This document shows positions 7,316-14,541 of a DNA stretch of 14,879 nucleotides, piece by piece. This DNA comes from Aphodosoma sp044433285 (GTDB lineage: Bacteria > Bacteroidota > Bacteroidia > Bacteroidales > Paludibacteraceae). Where the stretch lies: the NCBI GenBank assembly GCA_044433285.1, contig JAWXTU010000059.1, positions 1 to 14,879 on the forward strand. Reading direction: 5' to 3'. The translations under genes and the position numbers were made by a program. Position 1 is the stretch's first letter, and each line of letters opens with the position of its first letter. Under the pieces are notes generated by a model. The model was not told the DNA's origin. It saw only the letters and a program-made list of their open reading frames with translations, and made no database searches.

Positions 7316-9576
7316 TAATAACAGACCCAATATCTGGTACAGTAAGAACAGCAGTAGAACAAATAACTAAAAATGCAATAGATATTAATAATTTAAAAAG
7401 CTATGATATAGAACTTAATACTCGTCTATCAAATTTGGAAAATGGTTCAAATATTGGTGGTGCTAATTTGGTTAGATTTGCATTTGAGCGGGACGCAACA
7501 ACAGAATATTATCAAATTAGTACAATAGAATTTGACGAAGGAACTGAAATTGCAACTGGTGATTATGTAGAAATTACTACAAATTTGGCTAATGATATAC
7601 CAGCGTATGGATATGGTACAAATGATAATGGGGTAAGTTTATCATTTAATGGTGATTTTACTACTAATAATACTTCAATGACAGTTATTAATGTTACAAC
7701 TGGAATGGTTTACACTGCGACTGTGACATCATTTACTACATTCTATGGAACATCTCTTAGAAATTTATATGCACAAACGAATAAAGGTATGATAGTAAAT
7801 GTAATTAATGATATTGAGCGTGGTAATATTAGTACTCAATATGTTTCATTTGACTTGAATGCTGATGATGTTTGGTCGTGGGTATACATTGGAATTCGTG
7901 GTGCAGACGGTAAGAATGGAACAAGTATATATAGTATAGGCAATATACTATATTATAATAACATAAAATCAATATTACAAACTAATGATGTAATACTATA
8001 TACACAAGAATTGACAACGCCAACAGCTGGAGCTATTGGAGATGTATTTACAGTTGTTATTGGCGATTTAGGAGATATAACATTAACATATAGTGGCAAC
8101 ATTCGTGGTTCTGCTGGTGCTACTGGTGCTACTGGTGCTACTGGTGCTACTGGTGAACAAGGTGAACAAGGTATACAAGGTATACAAGGCGAAACTGGTG
8201 CTACTGGTGAACAAGGTGTAGCATTTAATATTCACGATGGAATATATACATCAACAACAATACCAAGCTTCTCAACAACTAGTGTTGGTGATGCATATGT
8301 TGTATTAGTAACTGGAACTACTAATTCATATCAATTATGGTATAATGGAGTAGGTGGTACTACATGGACAATTATTAATAATTGGGGTGGGGAAGTAGGT
8401 CCAGCACCAGAACTAACAATACTAAGTGAAAGTATTGGTTCTGAATATCAATCATATTCAACAACAGTTAAGACTGCAGAAGGAGCATATACTATTACAC
8501 TTTATCTTGCTAAGGGTGTTGATGGAATTACTCCAGATACTTCGGAGTTTGCTACTAAAACTGAACTATCATCAACAAATACAAGTGTATTAACAAATAC
8601 TACAAATATAAGTGCATTGGACACAAGAGTTACTGCAAATGAGTCTGAAATAACAAACATCGGAAGTTCAATCGCCACAATTGACCAAGATATATTATAT
8701 ATAAATGACAATAAACAAGATAAGCTAGTAAGCGGTGGGAATATTAGGACGATAACACAGAATTATTCTGATGTTACTACCATTAGATCTATTTCGGGTG
8801 CTGGAACTATTAATTTAAATTACATAACTGCTGGCGAAACAGAATATGGTATAATGAATATATCAGGTGCAACGAATATTAATCTCGATAACATATATTA
8901 CACACAGAGCGAAATAGACAGTGACTATGCCAAATTAGCAACAGTTGACAATGAAAGTCGAACAGCAATATATTACAACTCTGTATTGCCTGGGCTAGCC
9001 CCTGAATCATGGAATTTAGCTCTTATAGGTTGCACCGGGATATATAAGACTAGTGATTTCTATAATGTTGACTCATATTTTGCGGTATCTACTATTGCTT
9101 CACCTTCTTTAACATATAATTATGCAGGTTTTGTAAATTTTAGTGATTATGGTAGTTGGGCACAGTATAATAACAAGATAGCTATGCCACGATACAGACA
9201 TTCAATATGTTTCTGGGGCAATTGTATTAGCGGATATTTTACAATTTCACTAGATTTATTCTTGCCATATGATTTAAGTTATGATCCAAGTACTATTACG
9301 GGAACAAATTTTATCTTTAATTCTCAGCTATATAAAGAACTACGAAAAAATGGACACTTATCAACCTCAACAAAATTACCATGTTCTGGCACATATATGG
9401 ACCTTGACTTGATTTCATATCCAATCGATGGAATATTCTACAACGAAGACATAGGCGATATAGTGTCTTTCTCTGCTGGATTGAGTCGTATTTTTACTAA
9501 TTTTGAAATTCGAACTATTGACATTCCAAACGATATCGAATATACATTCTATGATACTATTACAAGGATATCTTAA
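7306..9576 (+). CDS. Collagen-repeat tail or head fibre, probable receptor-binding protein
   Basis: A 756-residue modular fibre. The first 50 residues look like a trimeric coiled-coil anchor (ITKNAIDINNLKS...LNTRLSNLEN). A beta domain (about 55-200) follows, then GADGKNG and a second beta domain (about 205-265). Residues 268-306 are thirteen uninterrupted Gly-X-Y triplets, which form a collagen triple helix. Next comes a Tyr/Trp-rich domain (about 307-365: QLWYNG, TTWTIINNW), then GEVGPAP, a coiled coil (about 417-470) and a C-terminal beta domain. This layout is typical of trimeric phage fibres and adhesins that contact the cell surface. AAAGGAG precedes the ATG. Whether it sits on the tail or the head cannot be told. 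I see no enzyme motif. Confidence 0.75.
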   Translation: MAVVITDPISGTVRTAVEQITKNAIDINNLKSYDIELNTRLSNLENGSNIGGANLVRFAFERDATTEYYQISTIEFDEGTEIATGDYVEITTNLANDIPAYGYGTNDNGVSLSFNGDFTTNNTSMTVINVTTGMVYTATVTSFTTFYGTSLRNLYAQTNKGMIVNVINDIERGNISTQYVSFDLNADDVWSWVYIGIRGADGKNGTSIYSIGNILYYNNIKSILQTNDVILYTQELTTPTAGAIGDVFTVVIGDLGDITLTYSGNIRGSAGATGATGATGATGEQGEQGIQGIQGETGATGEQGVAFNIHDGIYTSTTIPSFSTTSVGDAYVVLVTGTTNSYQLWYNGVGGTTWTIINNWGGEVGPAPELTILSESIGSEYQSYSTTVKTAEGAYTITLYLAKGVDGITPDTSEFATKTELSSTNTSVLTNTTNISALDTRVTANESEITNIGSSIATIDQDILYINDNKQDKLVSGGNIRTITQNYSDVTTIRSISGAGTINLNYITAGETEYGIMNISGATNINLDNIYYTQSEIDSDYAKLATVDNESRTAIYYNSVLPGLAPESWNLALIGCTGIYKTSDFYNVDSYFAVSTIASPSLTYNYAGFVNFSDYGSWAQYNNKIAMPRYRHSICFWGNCISGYFTISLDLFLPYDLSYDPSTITGTNFIFNSQLYKELRKNGHLSTSTKLPCSGTYMDLDLISYPIDGIFYNEDIGDIVSFSAGLSRIFTNFEIRTIDIPNDIEYTFYDTITRIS
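8107..8223 (+). repeat. Collagen-like Gly-X-Y triplet tract within the fibre gene
   Basis: Thirteen consecutive codon triplets encode GSA, four GAT, two GEQ, two GIQ, GET, GAT, GEQ and GVA. At the DNA level GGTGCTACT is repeated almost without change, so the tract can lengthen or shorten by slippage. Such tracts are stiff spacers in phage fibres. Confidence 0.9.
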
Positions 9577-10643
9577 TGAGTAATTATGGTGGTTGGTATA
9601 ATGTTAATAGGATATTGGGGTTCGATTGGGCTAAGTTATTTGTGATAACAGGTGACAGAGACTGTGGCAAATCATATAGTGTTGTTAAATGGCTCATATC
9701 ACGAAAATTAAAACTTATGGAAGATTGTAAATTCTATTGGTTAAGATTAACGCAAGAAAGCGTAAATTCAATGTTAAAAAATGACGCAGAAAAACTTATA
9801 GACCCAGATTTGTTACGCAAGTTTGGGTTAAAGTTGAAAGTTAAAAAGCCTAATATATATGTATGTGAAGAAGTTGAGAGAGAAATAACCAAAGGCAAAA
9901 ATGCTGGCAAAATAATAACTGAAACAAAAATATTATATAAATTATGTGAAGTACACGATATAGGTACATTCTATAATAATAAAGGAAGTGCATTCTATGA
10001 CAATGAATATACTGGTGAATATAACATAATATTTGATGAAATGAACAGAGAAAGTAGCGAACGAAACACATTCGATGTAGTCGAAAGTTTAGCAAACCAG
10101 CTTGAAAATATAACAAGAGACACGCAAAATAAAGTTAGATTGTTTATGATAGGCAATAATATTGGTGACGCTAGTGACATCTTATCTTCTTTGCACTTTA
10201 TACCCGATAGACAAGGCATTTACAAGCTAAAACCACGCAAGGGCGGTAGAAATGTCGGTATTGTAATAGAGAATATTAAAGATACACAAGAGTATCAAGA
10301 AAGACGCTCTACAAGCCTTATGAATACGCTTTTAGGGAATAAAGATAATAAGCGGATGTTTGATATGTCACGCATTGTATATGGCTATATACACCCACAG
10401 AACCCCACTGTAATTGACTTTGGGCGTGATAGATTTGCACTTAAAAACGGCATTGTATCGAAATGGCAAGTGTACCAGACAAGAACAGCATTAGTTCTCA
10501 CTAGACATAATCAAAAAGGCACATACAATAAAGATTATAAGAATATAATTGTTGAACAATACGAAAAAAGGCTTTTCAAGTTTGACAGTTTGTCAACTCA
10601 AAAAGCCTTTGAAAGGTGTATGCAATTAGTACTAGCTAATTAA
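9576..10643 (+). CDS. DNA packaging ATPase (phi29 gp16-like, FtsK/HerA-type)
   Basis: A 355-residue ATPase against 332 in phi29 gp16. Walker A is GDRDCGKS at 26-33, Walker B is NIIFDE at 150-155 with catalytic Glu155, and FMIGNN at 190-195 fits the sensor strand that follows. The N-terminal YNVNRILGFDWAKLFVITG resembles gp16's start. The C-terminal part (about 265-355) is basic and beta-rich, matching the nuclease-like domain that touches DNA and packaging RNA in gp16. It drives DNA into the prohead through the portal. ATG 9576 overlaps the fibre stop (TAATG) and has AAGGA ahead of it. As in phi29 it closes the late operon. Its 3' end overlaps the converging leftward gene by 4 bases and contains a probable terminator. 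Confidence 0.88.
   Translation: MSNYGGWYNVNRILGFDWAKLFVITGDRDCGKSYSVVKWLISRKLKLMEDCKFYWLRLTQESVNSMLKNDAEKLIDPDLLRKFGLKLKVKKPNIYVCEEVEREITKGKNAGKIITETKILYKLCEVHDIGTFYNNKGSAFYDNEYTGEYNIIFDEMNRESSERNTFDVVESLANQLENITRDTQNKVRLFMIGNNIGDASDILSSLHFIPDRQGIYKLKPRKGGRNVGIVIENIKDTQEYQERRSTSLMNTLLGNKDNKRMFDMSRIVYGYIHPQNPTVIDFGRDRFALKNGIVSKWQVYQTRTALVLTRHNQKGTYNKDYKNIIVEQYEKRLFKFDSLSTQKAFERCMQLVLAN
10564..10610 (-). terminator. Rho-independent terminator of the leftward operon, inside the ATPase gene
   Basis: AAAGGCTTTT at 10567-10576 pairs perfectly with AAAAGCCTTT at 10601-10610. Inside it, TTGACA (10582-10587) pairs with TGTCAA (10591-10596) around a three-base loop. Read leftward, the second arm runs into six T residues (10569-10564), the form of an intrinsic terminator. 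Read rightward the arm is followed by GAAAGG, so it should work poorly for the late transcript. It lies about 30 bases past the stop of the last leftward gene. Confidence 0.6.
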
Positions 10644-11284
10644 TATAACATAGGATACTCACCAATATCATAAGTCATATATTTACCTTCATAATATATT
10701 GTGTATGTCCCCGCAGATATATTATATTCAATATTGTTCTTATATGCATTTCCTATATTATCTAACCAACTAAATACATCTACACCATATGCATTATTAA
10801 TCTTTGTTATATTAGCAGATTGTGCAACAGATAATACTTTACCTTTGTAATTTATATATTTTCCCACACTAGCAACAGTAATCTGTTCCAATTCGTACAT
10901 ATCTTCTTTTGTTGGGTCTTTTATTGCTAATCCTTTCCCAGATTTTTTAAATATTTTATTTGACTTAACGCCTTTTAATGCGTCTTTGCCTTTGGCTATA
11001 AGCTCATCAAAAGTATATTCATTGCTATCAGCTCCGCTACTCTCTACTGTCGCTTTACCTATATCGTATTCAATGATTTTTTTTCGTCCAGAACGCTCTG
11101 CCGATATATTTGTTTGTCTTCTATTAGTTGAGTCTTTGCCTAATTGTCTATATTGTACTTGCATTTCTTTGCCTAGTTCAATTAGAAATGATTTTGAATA
11201 ATCGTTTGGGTTCTCACCCCTTGAGACTATTTCATATTTGCCGTATTCATATCTTTTTATTCTTGTAATATTTGTGTCTGCCAT
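10640..11284 (-). CDS. Protein with internal duplication, last gene of replication operon; terminal-protein candidate by position
   Basis: A 214-residue protein I cannot assign. Residues 12-40 and 73-101 align without gaps as Y-[ED]-x-G-K-x-x-[IV]-x-S-x-G-x(3)-N-[DE]-Y-[ST]-x(3)-L-I-x(2)-G-K-[DE], with 11 of 29 identical and several more conservative. A basic linker (residues 54-69, NRRQTNISAERSGRKK) joins them. The C-terminal 75 residues are Tyr-rich beta strands. ATG 11284 has GAGG about 9 bases before it. It follows the polymerase-like gene, where protein-primed phages often place the terminal protein, and the Tyr/Ser content allows that role, but no family signature supports it. A repeat-based DNA-binding protein is an alternative. 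Confidence 0.6.
   Translation of the reverse strand: MADTNITRIKRYEYGKYEIVSRGENPNDYSKSFLIELGKEMQVQYRQLGKDSTNRRQTNISAERSGRKKIIEYDIGKATVESSGADSNEYTFDELIAKGKDALKGVKSNKIFKKSGKGLAIKDPTKEDMYELEQITVASVGKYINYKGKVLSVAQSANITKINNAYGVDVFSWLDNIGNAYKNNIEYNISAGTYTIYYEGKYMTYDIGEYPMLY
10982..11068 (-). repeat. Second copy of the 29-residue protein repeat (residues 73-101)
   Basis: This encodes YDIGK through LIAKGKD. It aligns without gaps to residues 12-40 of the same protein. DNA identity is low, so the duplication is old. Confidence 0.7.
11165..11251 (-). repeat. First copy of the 29-residue protein repeat (residues 12-40)
   Basis: This encodes YEYGK through LIELGKE. The spacing to the second copy is 61 residues. 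Confidence 0.7.
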
Positions 11285-11287
11285 AAT

Positions 11288-12208
11288 TTACCTCATTATT
11301 TCAACCGATTTATTATTATATCTAGTCATAGTCAATTTAATCATTTCAAAATATTCATTACAATGAATATGTGTTCCTGTATGCTTAGTTGTTATTTGCT
11401 TCATGTCTGTATTGTAATTTAAATTATTATTCATTGGCGTGGCTGTTCCATATTCTTGCACTGCTTTGAATTCACCTAATCCAGTGCCACATTTTACTTT
11501 GCACATTTTACAAATTTGTGATATGGTGTAATTATCATTACTATATAATATTAATGCGTCACGACGAATTGCAAAAGGTTTTACTTTTCCGAATGAAGCA
11601 GTTAAAATATTTCTAGCTATTCGCAACATCTCATTATATAAGCTATCATTCACCTTATTGTATATAGATATATGTGTGTTCCTTAAATTTCCATTGATTG
11701 ACACTAATGCAAGCTTTGCATGTGGGTCAATTTTCCTTTTATTGTACAATTTCTCTATGTCATCACGCATTTGCGGGCAGTGACATGCAACGAAATAAGG
11801 CTCAGCACTATTCATATCAATTTTCGTGAAATATCCAGTATATGGTACATCTGCAACGAAATCATTATAATTTATCAACATGTCAGATTTGCGACTAGCA
11901 TATTCACAATATGGCTCTCTTGTACTTAAATGTTTATTAATTAGCTTCAAAGCCTTCGTTGGGGCATTTGACTTGTATTTAATTAGATTGTCGTTAGACT
12001 CCCATATGTGCAAATTATAAAAATAGTCATATCTTAGTTTATGCTTTGTGTGTATTCCTAAATATTCTATTGCAAATTTATCTACACATATTATTTTACA
12101 AGTGGGGGTGTCTTTCCATAGCGAGTACGATACCTTTCCTTGAATTTTTGGTATGTTTTTTATTAATTTTTCATCTGCGATTGTGTGTATTTCCTTATAT
12201 TTTTTCAA
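11288..12208 (-). CDS. Minimal DNA polymerase-like protein (palm motifs A, B and C, no exonuclease seen)
   Basis: A 306-residue protein. TKIDMNSAEPYFVA (128-141) fits motif A: Asp131 in D-x-N-S-x-x-P as in phi29 polymerase DVNSLYP, with Glu136 at the position taken by the family A steric-gate Glu. HAKLALVSINGN (163-174) has the K-L-x-L-x-S-x-x-G spacing of family B motif B (KLMLNSLYG). After a helix (190-206), AIRRDALILY (213-222) fits motif C with Asp217 kept and the first Asp replaced by Arg. GLGEFKAVQEYG (243-254) resembles the segment entering the thumb. No DxE-type exonuclease motif appears in the first 125 residues. The start is TTG 12208, overlapping the helicase stop as TTGA, with GGGGAG 7 bases upstream; the next Met is far inside at residue 110. 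It is probably the replicative polymerase, but this is motif reading by eye. Confidence 0.6.
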   Translation of the reverse strand: MKKYKEIHTIADEKLIKNIPKIQGKVSYSLWKDTPTCKIICVDKFAIEYLGIHTKHKLRYDYFYNLHIWESNDNLIKYKSNAPTKALKLINKHLSTREPYCEYASRKSDMLINYNDFVADVPYTGYFTKIDMNSAEPYFVACHCPQMRDDIEKLYNKRKIDPHAKLALVSINGNLRNTHISIYNKVNDSLYNEMLRIARNILTASFGKVKPFAIRRDALILYSNDNYTISQICKMCKVKCGTGLGEFKAVQEYGTATPMNNNLNYNTDMKQITTKHTGTHIHCNEYFEMIKLTMTRYNNKSVEIMR

Positions 12209-13467
12209 AATATACTCCCCATTTCTAATTGTTCGTCAAATGTCAAAGGACGCAAGAAGGTAGATTTATCTTTATTCAATATATCAGACACTTGTATATT
12301 ACTATTTATTGCCTTGCTATTCACTATATCATACCATTCATTATATGTATAATGTTTAGACACAAGTTCAAAGAATTTTCTAAAATTATCTTTTGAATAT
12401 GGTTTTTTATTTTTACTTGCGTAATCTTCATAATTATAGGAATAGAACACATTTCTAGTTGTTAATACTTCTTTTGTTGTTCTTGCAAGCTCTGCTGTAT
12501 AGTCCATTTCTTCAACATCTTTAGCCAACTGTATCTGGAATGCTAATTCTTCTGGCGTCCATTCATAATTTACCCACTTTGGATTTTTTTTGGCTATATT
12601 ATTATCCCATATAGCGTTTATGAATCTATTAGTCATACCGCTATCAAGTAAATTATATGTTATACCTTCATTGCCAATAAACAACATCTTAGCGTTAATT
12701 TTGTTTGCATATCCTTGTTTGCCTTTGGCTTCAATCTGCACGCTATCACCACCGCTAATTTGCTTCAATATATGACTATTCTCTATGTAATCCGAACTGC
12801 AATCGTTGAATACAATTAATCTCTTGCTAGCGTAGTAGCTGGTACTGAACTGGTTCATATACTTAGTATCAGCACTGTAATATTCATGAGCATATAGATA
12901 CTTCAACAGATTTGTAAATGTACTCTTGCCCATATCGCCAGCACTCATAATTGTGAATATGTATTTTTGTATATCACTGAATAATAAATATTTCAAGATT
13001 TGATACGCTTGTTTAGGGAATCTGAAACCATTGTCAATAGGGTCAACTTGTGGCAATATCATAGGCGGTATTTTATCACACTGCTTATACTCAACAATCA
13101 ATCGCATTAATGTTTCAATTCTAGAATAATCTAGTTCAAATTTAAGATACATCGTTTCTACAAATTCGCTATTAACAATTATTTGCCCTGTCCTAGAATT
13201 ATATATCTGTCCGTTATACCCAACATATGGCAAGGAGTACATTATAGTCAGCAGTCTGTCGTCTTCTGCAATAAAACTACAATATTCTTTGACTTGCTCT
13301 TTAATTCCACGATTACTGTTGTAATACTCTTGATGTTGTGCATAGCTTAATCTTTCCCCATTTTTATATAAATAACCGCCGATAGCGGTTAAAGAGTACC
13401 TTCTAAGGAACTCTTCAACATCGCTAATAGGTTGACGATTATAAACATCATCAAAGAAATCACCCAT
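12205..13467 (-). CDS. SF3 (D5-like) replicative helicase/ATPase
   Basis: A 420-residue protein. Walker A is AGDMGKST (176-183). Walker B lies in RLIVFND (216-222), with Asn221-Asp222 in place of the usual acidic pair. The B' motif KQISGGDSVQIEAKGKQGY (235-253) is diagnostic of superfamily 3. Motif C strand AKMLFIGNE (259-267) ends at Asn266, and Arg281 in MTNRF is the likely arginine finger. The N-terminal 160 residues look like the D5_N region, and the C-terminal 100 residues are helical. SF3 helicases form hexameric rings that unwind DNA at phage, plasmid and viral origins. ATG 13467 has AAGGTGG 5 bases upstream, right after the SSB-like stop. Phi29 itself has no helicase, so its presence is notable. 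Confidence 0.85.
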   Translation of the reverse strand: MGDFFDDVYNRQPISDVEEFLRRYSLTAIGGYLYKNGERLSYAQHQEYYNSNRGIKEQVKEYCSFIAEDDRLLTIMYSLPYVGYNGQIYNSRTGQIIVNSEFVETMYLKFELDYSRIETLMRLIVEYKQCDKIPPMILPQVDPIDNGFRFPKQAYQILKYLLFSDIQKYIFTIMSAGDMGKSTFTNLLKYLYAHEYYSADTKYMNQFSTSYYASKRLIVFNDCSSDYIENSHILKQISGGDSVQIEAKGKQGYANKINAKMLFIGNEGITYNLLDSGMTNRFINAIWDNNIAKKNPKWVNYEWTPEELAFQIQLAKDVEEMDYTAELARTTKEVLTTRNVFYSYNYEDYASKNKKPYSKDNFRKFFELVSKHYTYNEWYDIVNSKAINSNIQVSDILNKDKSTFLRPLTFDEQLEMGSIF

Positions 13468-13478
13468 GATTTACCACC

Positions 13479-13808
13479 TTAAAATAGTGAATCATTTTCT
13501 TCGGTTTTTGTAATTTTTTTATTGAAAATTACATTGCCATTATCATCTAATAGATTAATATATTTAACAAAGAAGTAATTAAAATCTTTACCTTCATCAT
13601 TAGTATATACTGTCGAATCCAAAGAGACAGCAACTTCTCTATTCAATAATTCAGCACTTGTAATATTGTTATCCGCACATAACTTTCTCAAAAAATCTAC
13701 AAAGAATGACCCCTTGATATCAACGGCAAAAGTTACATCTGCTTTTTCAATTTCTCCATTTTTGGTGTTTACTATTTTCTTCTCAATAGTTTTAATTGTT
13801 GCTTTCAT
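13479..13808 (-). CDS. Probable single-stranded DNA-binding protein
   Basis: A 109-residue protein with a strand-rich pattern compatible with one OB fold (TIKTIEKKIVNTKNGEIEKADVTFAVD, then EVAVSLDSTVYTNDEGKDFNYFFVKYINLL) around a helix (residues 35-48). The C-terminus reads EENDSLF, an acidic tail ending in a hydrophobic residue like the partner-binding tip of bacterial SSB. ATG 13808 has AAGGAG upstream and overlaps the preceding gene by 17 bases. It lies directly before the SF3 helicase gene. Coating displaced single strands during replication is the likely job, as for phi29 gp5. There is no direct sequence match that I can vouch for. Confidence 0.6.
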   Translation of the reverse strand: MKATIKTIEKKIVNTKNGEIEKADVTFAVDIKGSFFVDFLRKLCADNNITSAELLNREVAVSLDSTVYTNDEGKDFNYFFVKYINLLDDNGNVIFNKKITKTEENDSLF

Positions 13809-14256
13809 TTTCTTTGTCTCCTTGTGCTAATTCTGCAAATTTCCACACGCATGGCATTACTGCATCCGTCCAACTTGTCTTTCCGTCTACCCACGCAAAA
13901 ACTCTGTCATTCTCATATTTAGCGAAATGCCTTTTTATCCATGTAAAATCCTCACCTTCACGCACCAATATAGGCGTATCAACGGCTACTGTTGACCAAT
14001 CGACATCTCTTACAATCTTGTATGGTTCTTCGTCTTCCCACGACAAGCAATCAAAAACATCTTTGTCAATATTGATAATGTTAACCCAGTCGTATCCATC
14101 AACCCACGCCCAGTCGTATCCACCAATCCATGTATTTTTACCTTTTGTAGGTTTACTTTTATAGTAAAAGACCTTTCCATCTTTGTCCTTCGCAATAAAA
14201 GTAAATTTTTTGTCAACGAATTTTAAAAATTCATTTAATCTCTTATAATCTTTCAT
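13792..14256 (-). CDS. Uncharacterised Trp/Asp-rich phage protein
   Basis: A 154-residue protein when started at ATG 14256. That start has AAGGAG ten bases upstream; further upstream in-frame codons (to 14280) would put the ribosome binding site inside the gene. It has the duplicated GYDWAWVD/GYDWVN stretch (about residues 47-60). A C-terminal block, VDWSTVAVDTPILVREGE, W-x-x-R-x-F-A and TSWTDAVMP, is a pattern I have seen in many short hypothetical phage and prophage proteins of gut Bacillota, with no known role. Its start lies within the end of the ribbon-helix-helix gene and its end overlaps the SSB-like gene, so it is translated with the replication genes. Confidence 0.65.
   Translation of the reverse strand: MKDYKRLNEFLKFVDKKFTFIAKDKDGKVFYYKSKPTKGKNTWIGGYDWAWVDGYDWVNIINIDKDVFDCLSWEDEEPYKIVRDVDWSTVAVDTPILVREGEDFTWIKRHFAKYENDRVFAWVDGKTSWTDAVMPCVWKFAELAQGDKENESNN
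14085..14122 (-). repeat. 24-base tandem duplication encoding the GYDW repeat
   Basis: The 14-base core CCCAGTCGTATCCA occurs at 14085-14098 and again at 14109-14122, a period of 24 bases (8 codons). It gives GYDWAWVD followed by GYDWVN in the protein on the minus strand. Confidence 0.75.
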
Positions 14257-14431
14257 TTTTTTCAATCTCCTTTTTCTCAAATTTTTTAAAATTTTTCACA
14301 ATCAACGCTCTTATAAGTTCACTAACACTTATAGCATAATGTTCACAGAACTCAACAACTGTATTATATGTTTTCAAGTCTACATATGTTGAAAGTACAA
14401 AATGCTCTTTTTTAAATTTTTGCTTTTTCAT
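14243..14431 (-). CDS. Small ribbon-helix-helix type regulator candidate
   Basis: A 62-residue very basic protein. Residues 11-18 (FVLSTYVD) fit a short DNA-contacting strand. TYNTVVEFCEHYAISVSELIRALIVKNF follows, the helix-turn-helix pattern of Arc/CopG proteins with the usual 'S-x-S-E-L-I-R' second helix start. Such proteins act as dimers on operator DNA. ATG 14429-14431 has AAAGGGGGTG 6 bases upstream. Being near the front of the leftward operon, it could control early or late transcription, as small regulators such as phi29 gp4 and gp6 do. The target site is not known. The stop overlaps the next gene by 14 bases. Confidence 0.6.
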   Translation of the reverse strand: MKKQKFKKEHFVLSTYVDLKTYNTVVEFCEHYAISVSELIRALIVKNFKKFEKKEIEKNERL

Positions 14432-14477
14432 TTTTCACCCCCTTTCAATAATATTCGCCCGTATAGCCGTTAGCTCA

Positions 14478-14541
14478 GCTGTATTTTTTTACTCTTCGTC
14501 TTCGCACACTTCTGCGATAAATTCGTCATATTCACAACCAC
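14478..14541. repeat. 64-base direct repeat, copy 1
   Basis: This copy is identical to 14816-14879 over 64 bases, 338 bases apart. It covers the last 17 codons of the acidic protein gene and 11 bases beyond its stop. Identity stops on the left at 14477 (A against T at 14815); the right limit cannot be seen because the window ends inside copy 2. Confidence 0.95.

Noticed and set aside
13796..14164. 122-codon plus-strand open frame opposite the Trp-rich protein
   Set aside because: It lies opposite overlapping genes of the leftward operon, has a Ser/His-rich shadow composition and no start signal.
14191..14213. TTGACA on the minus strand inside the Trp-rich protein gene as an internal promoter
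   Set aside because: No acceptable -10 box appears 16-18 bases downstream.
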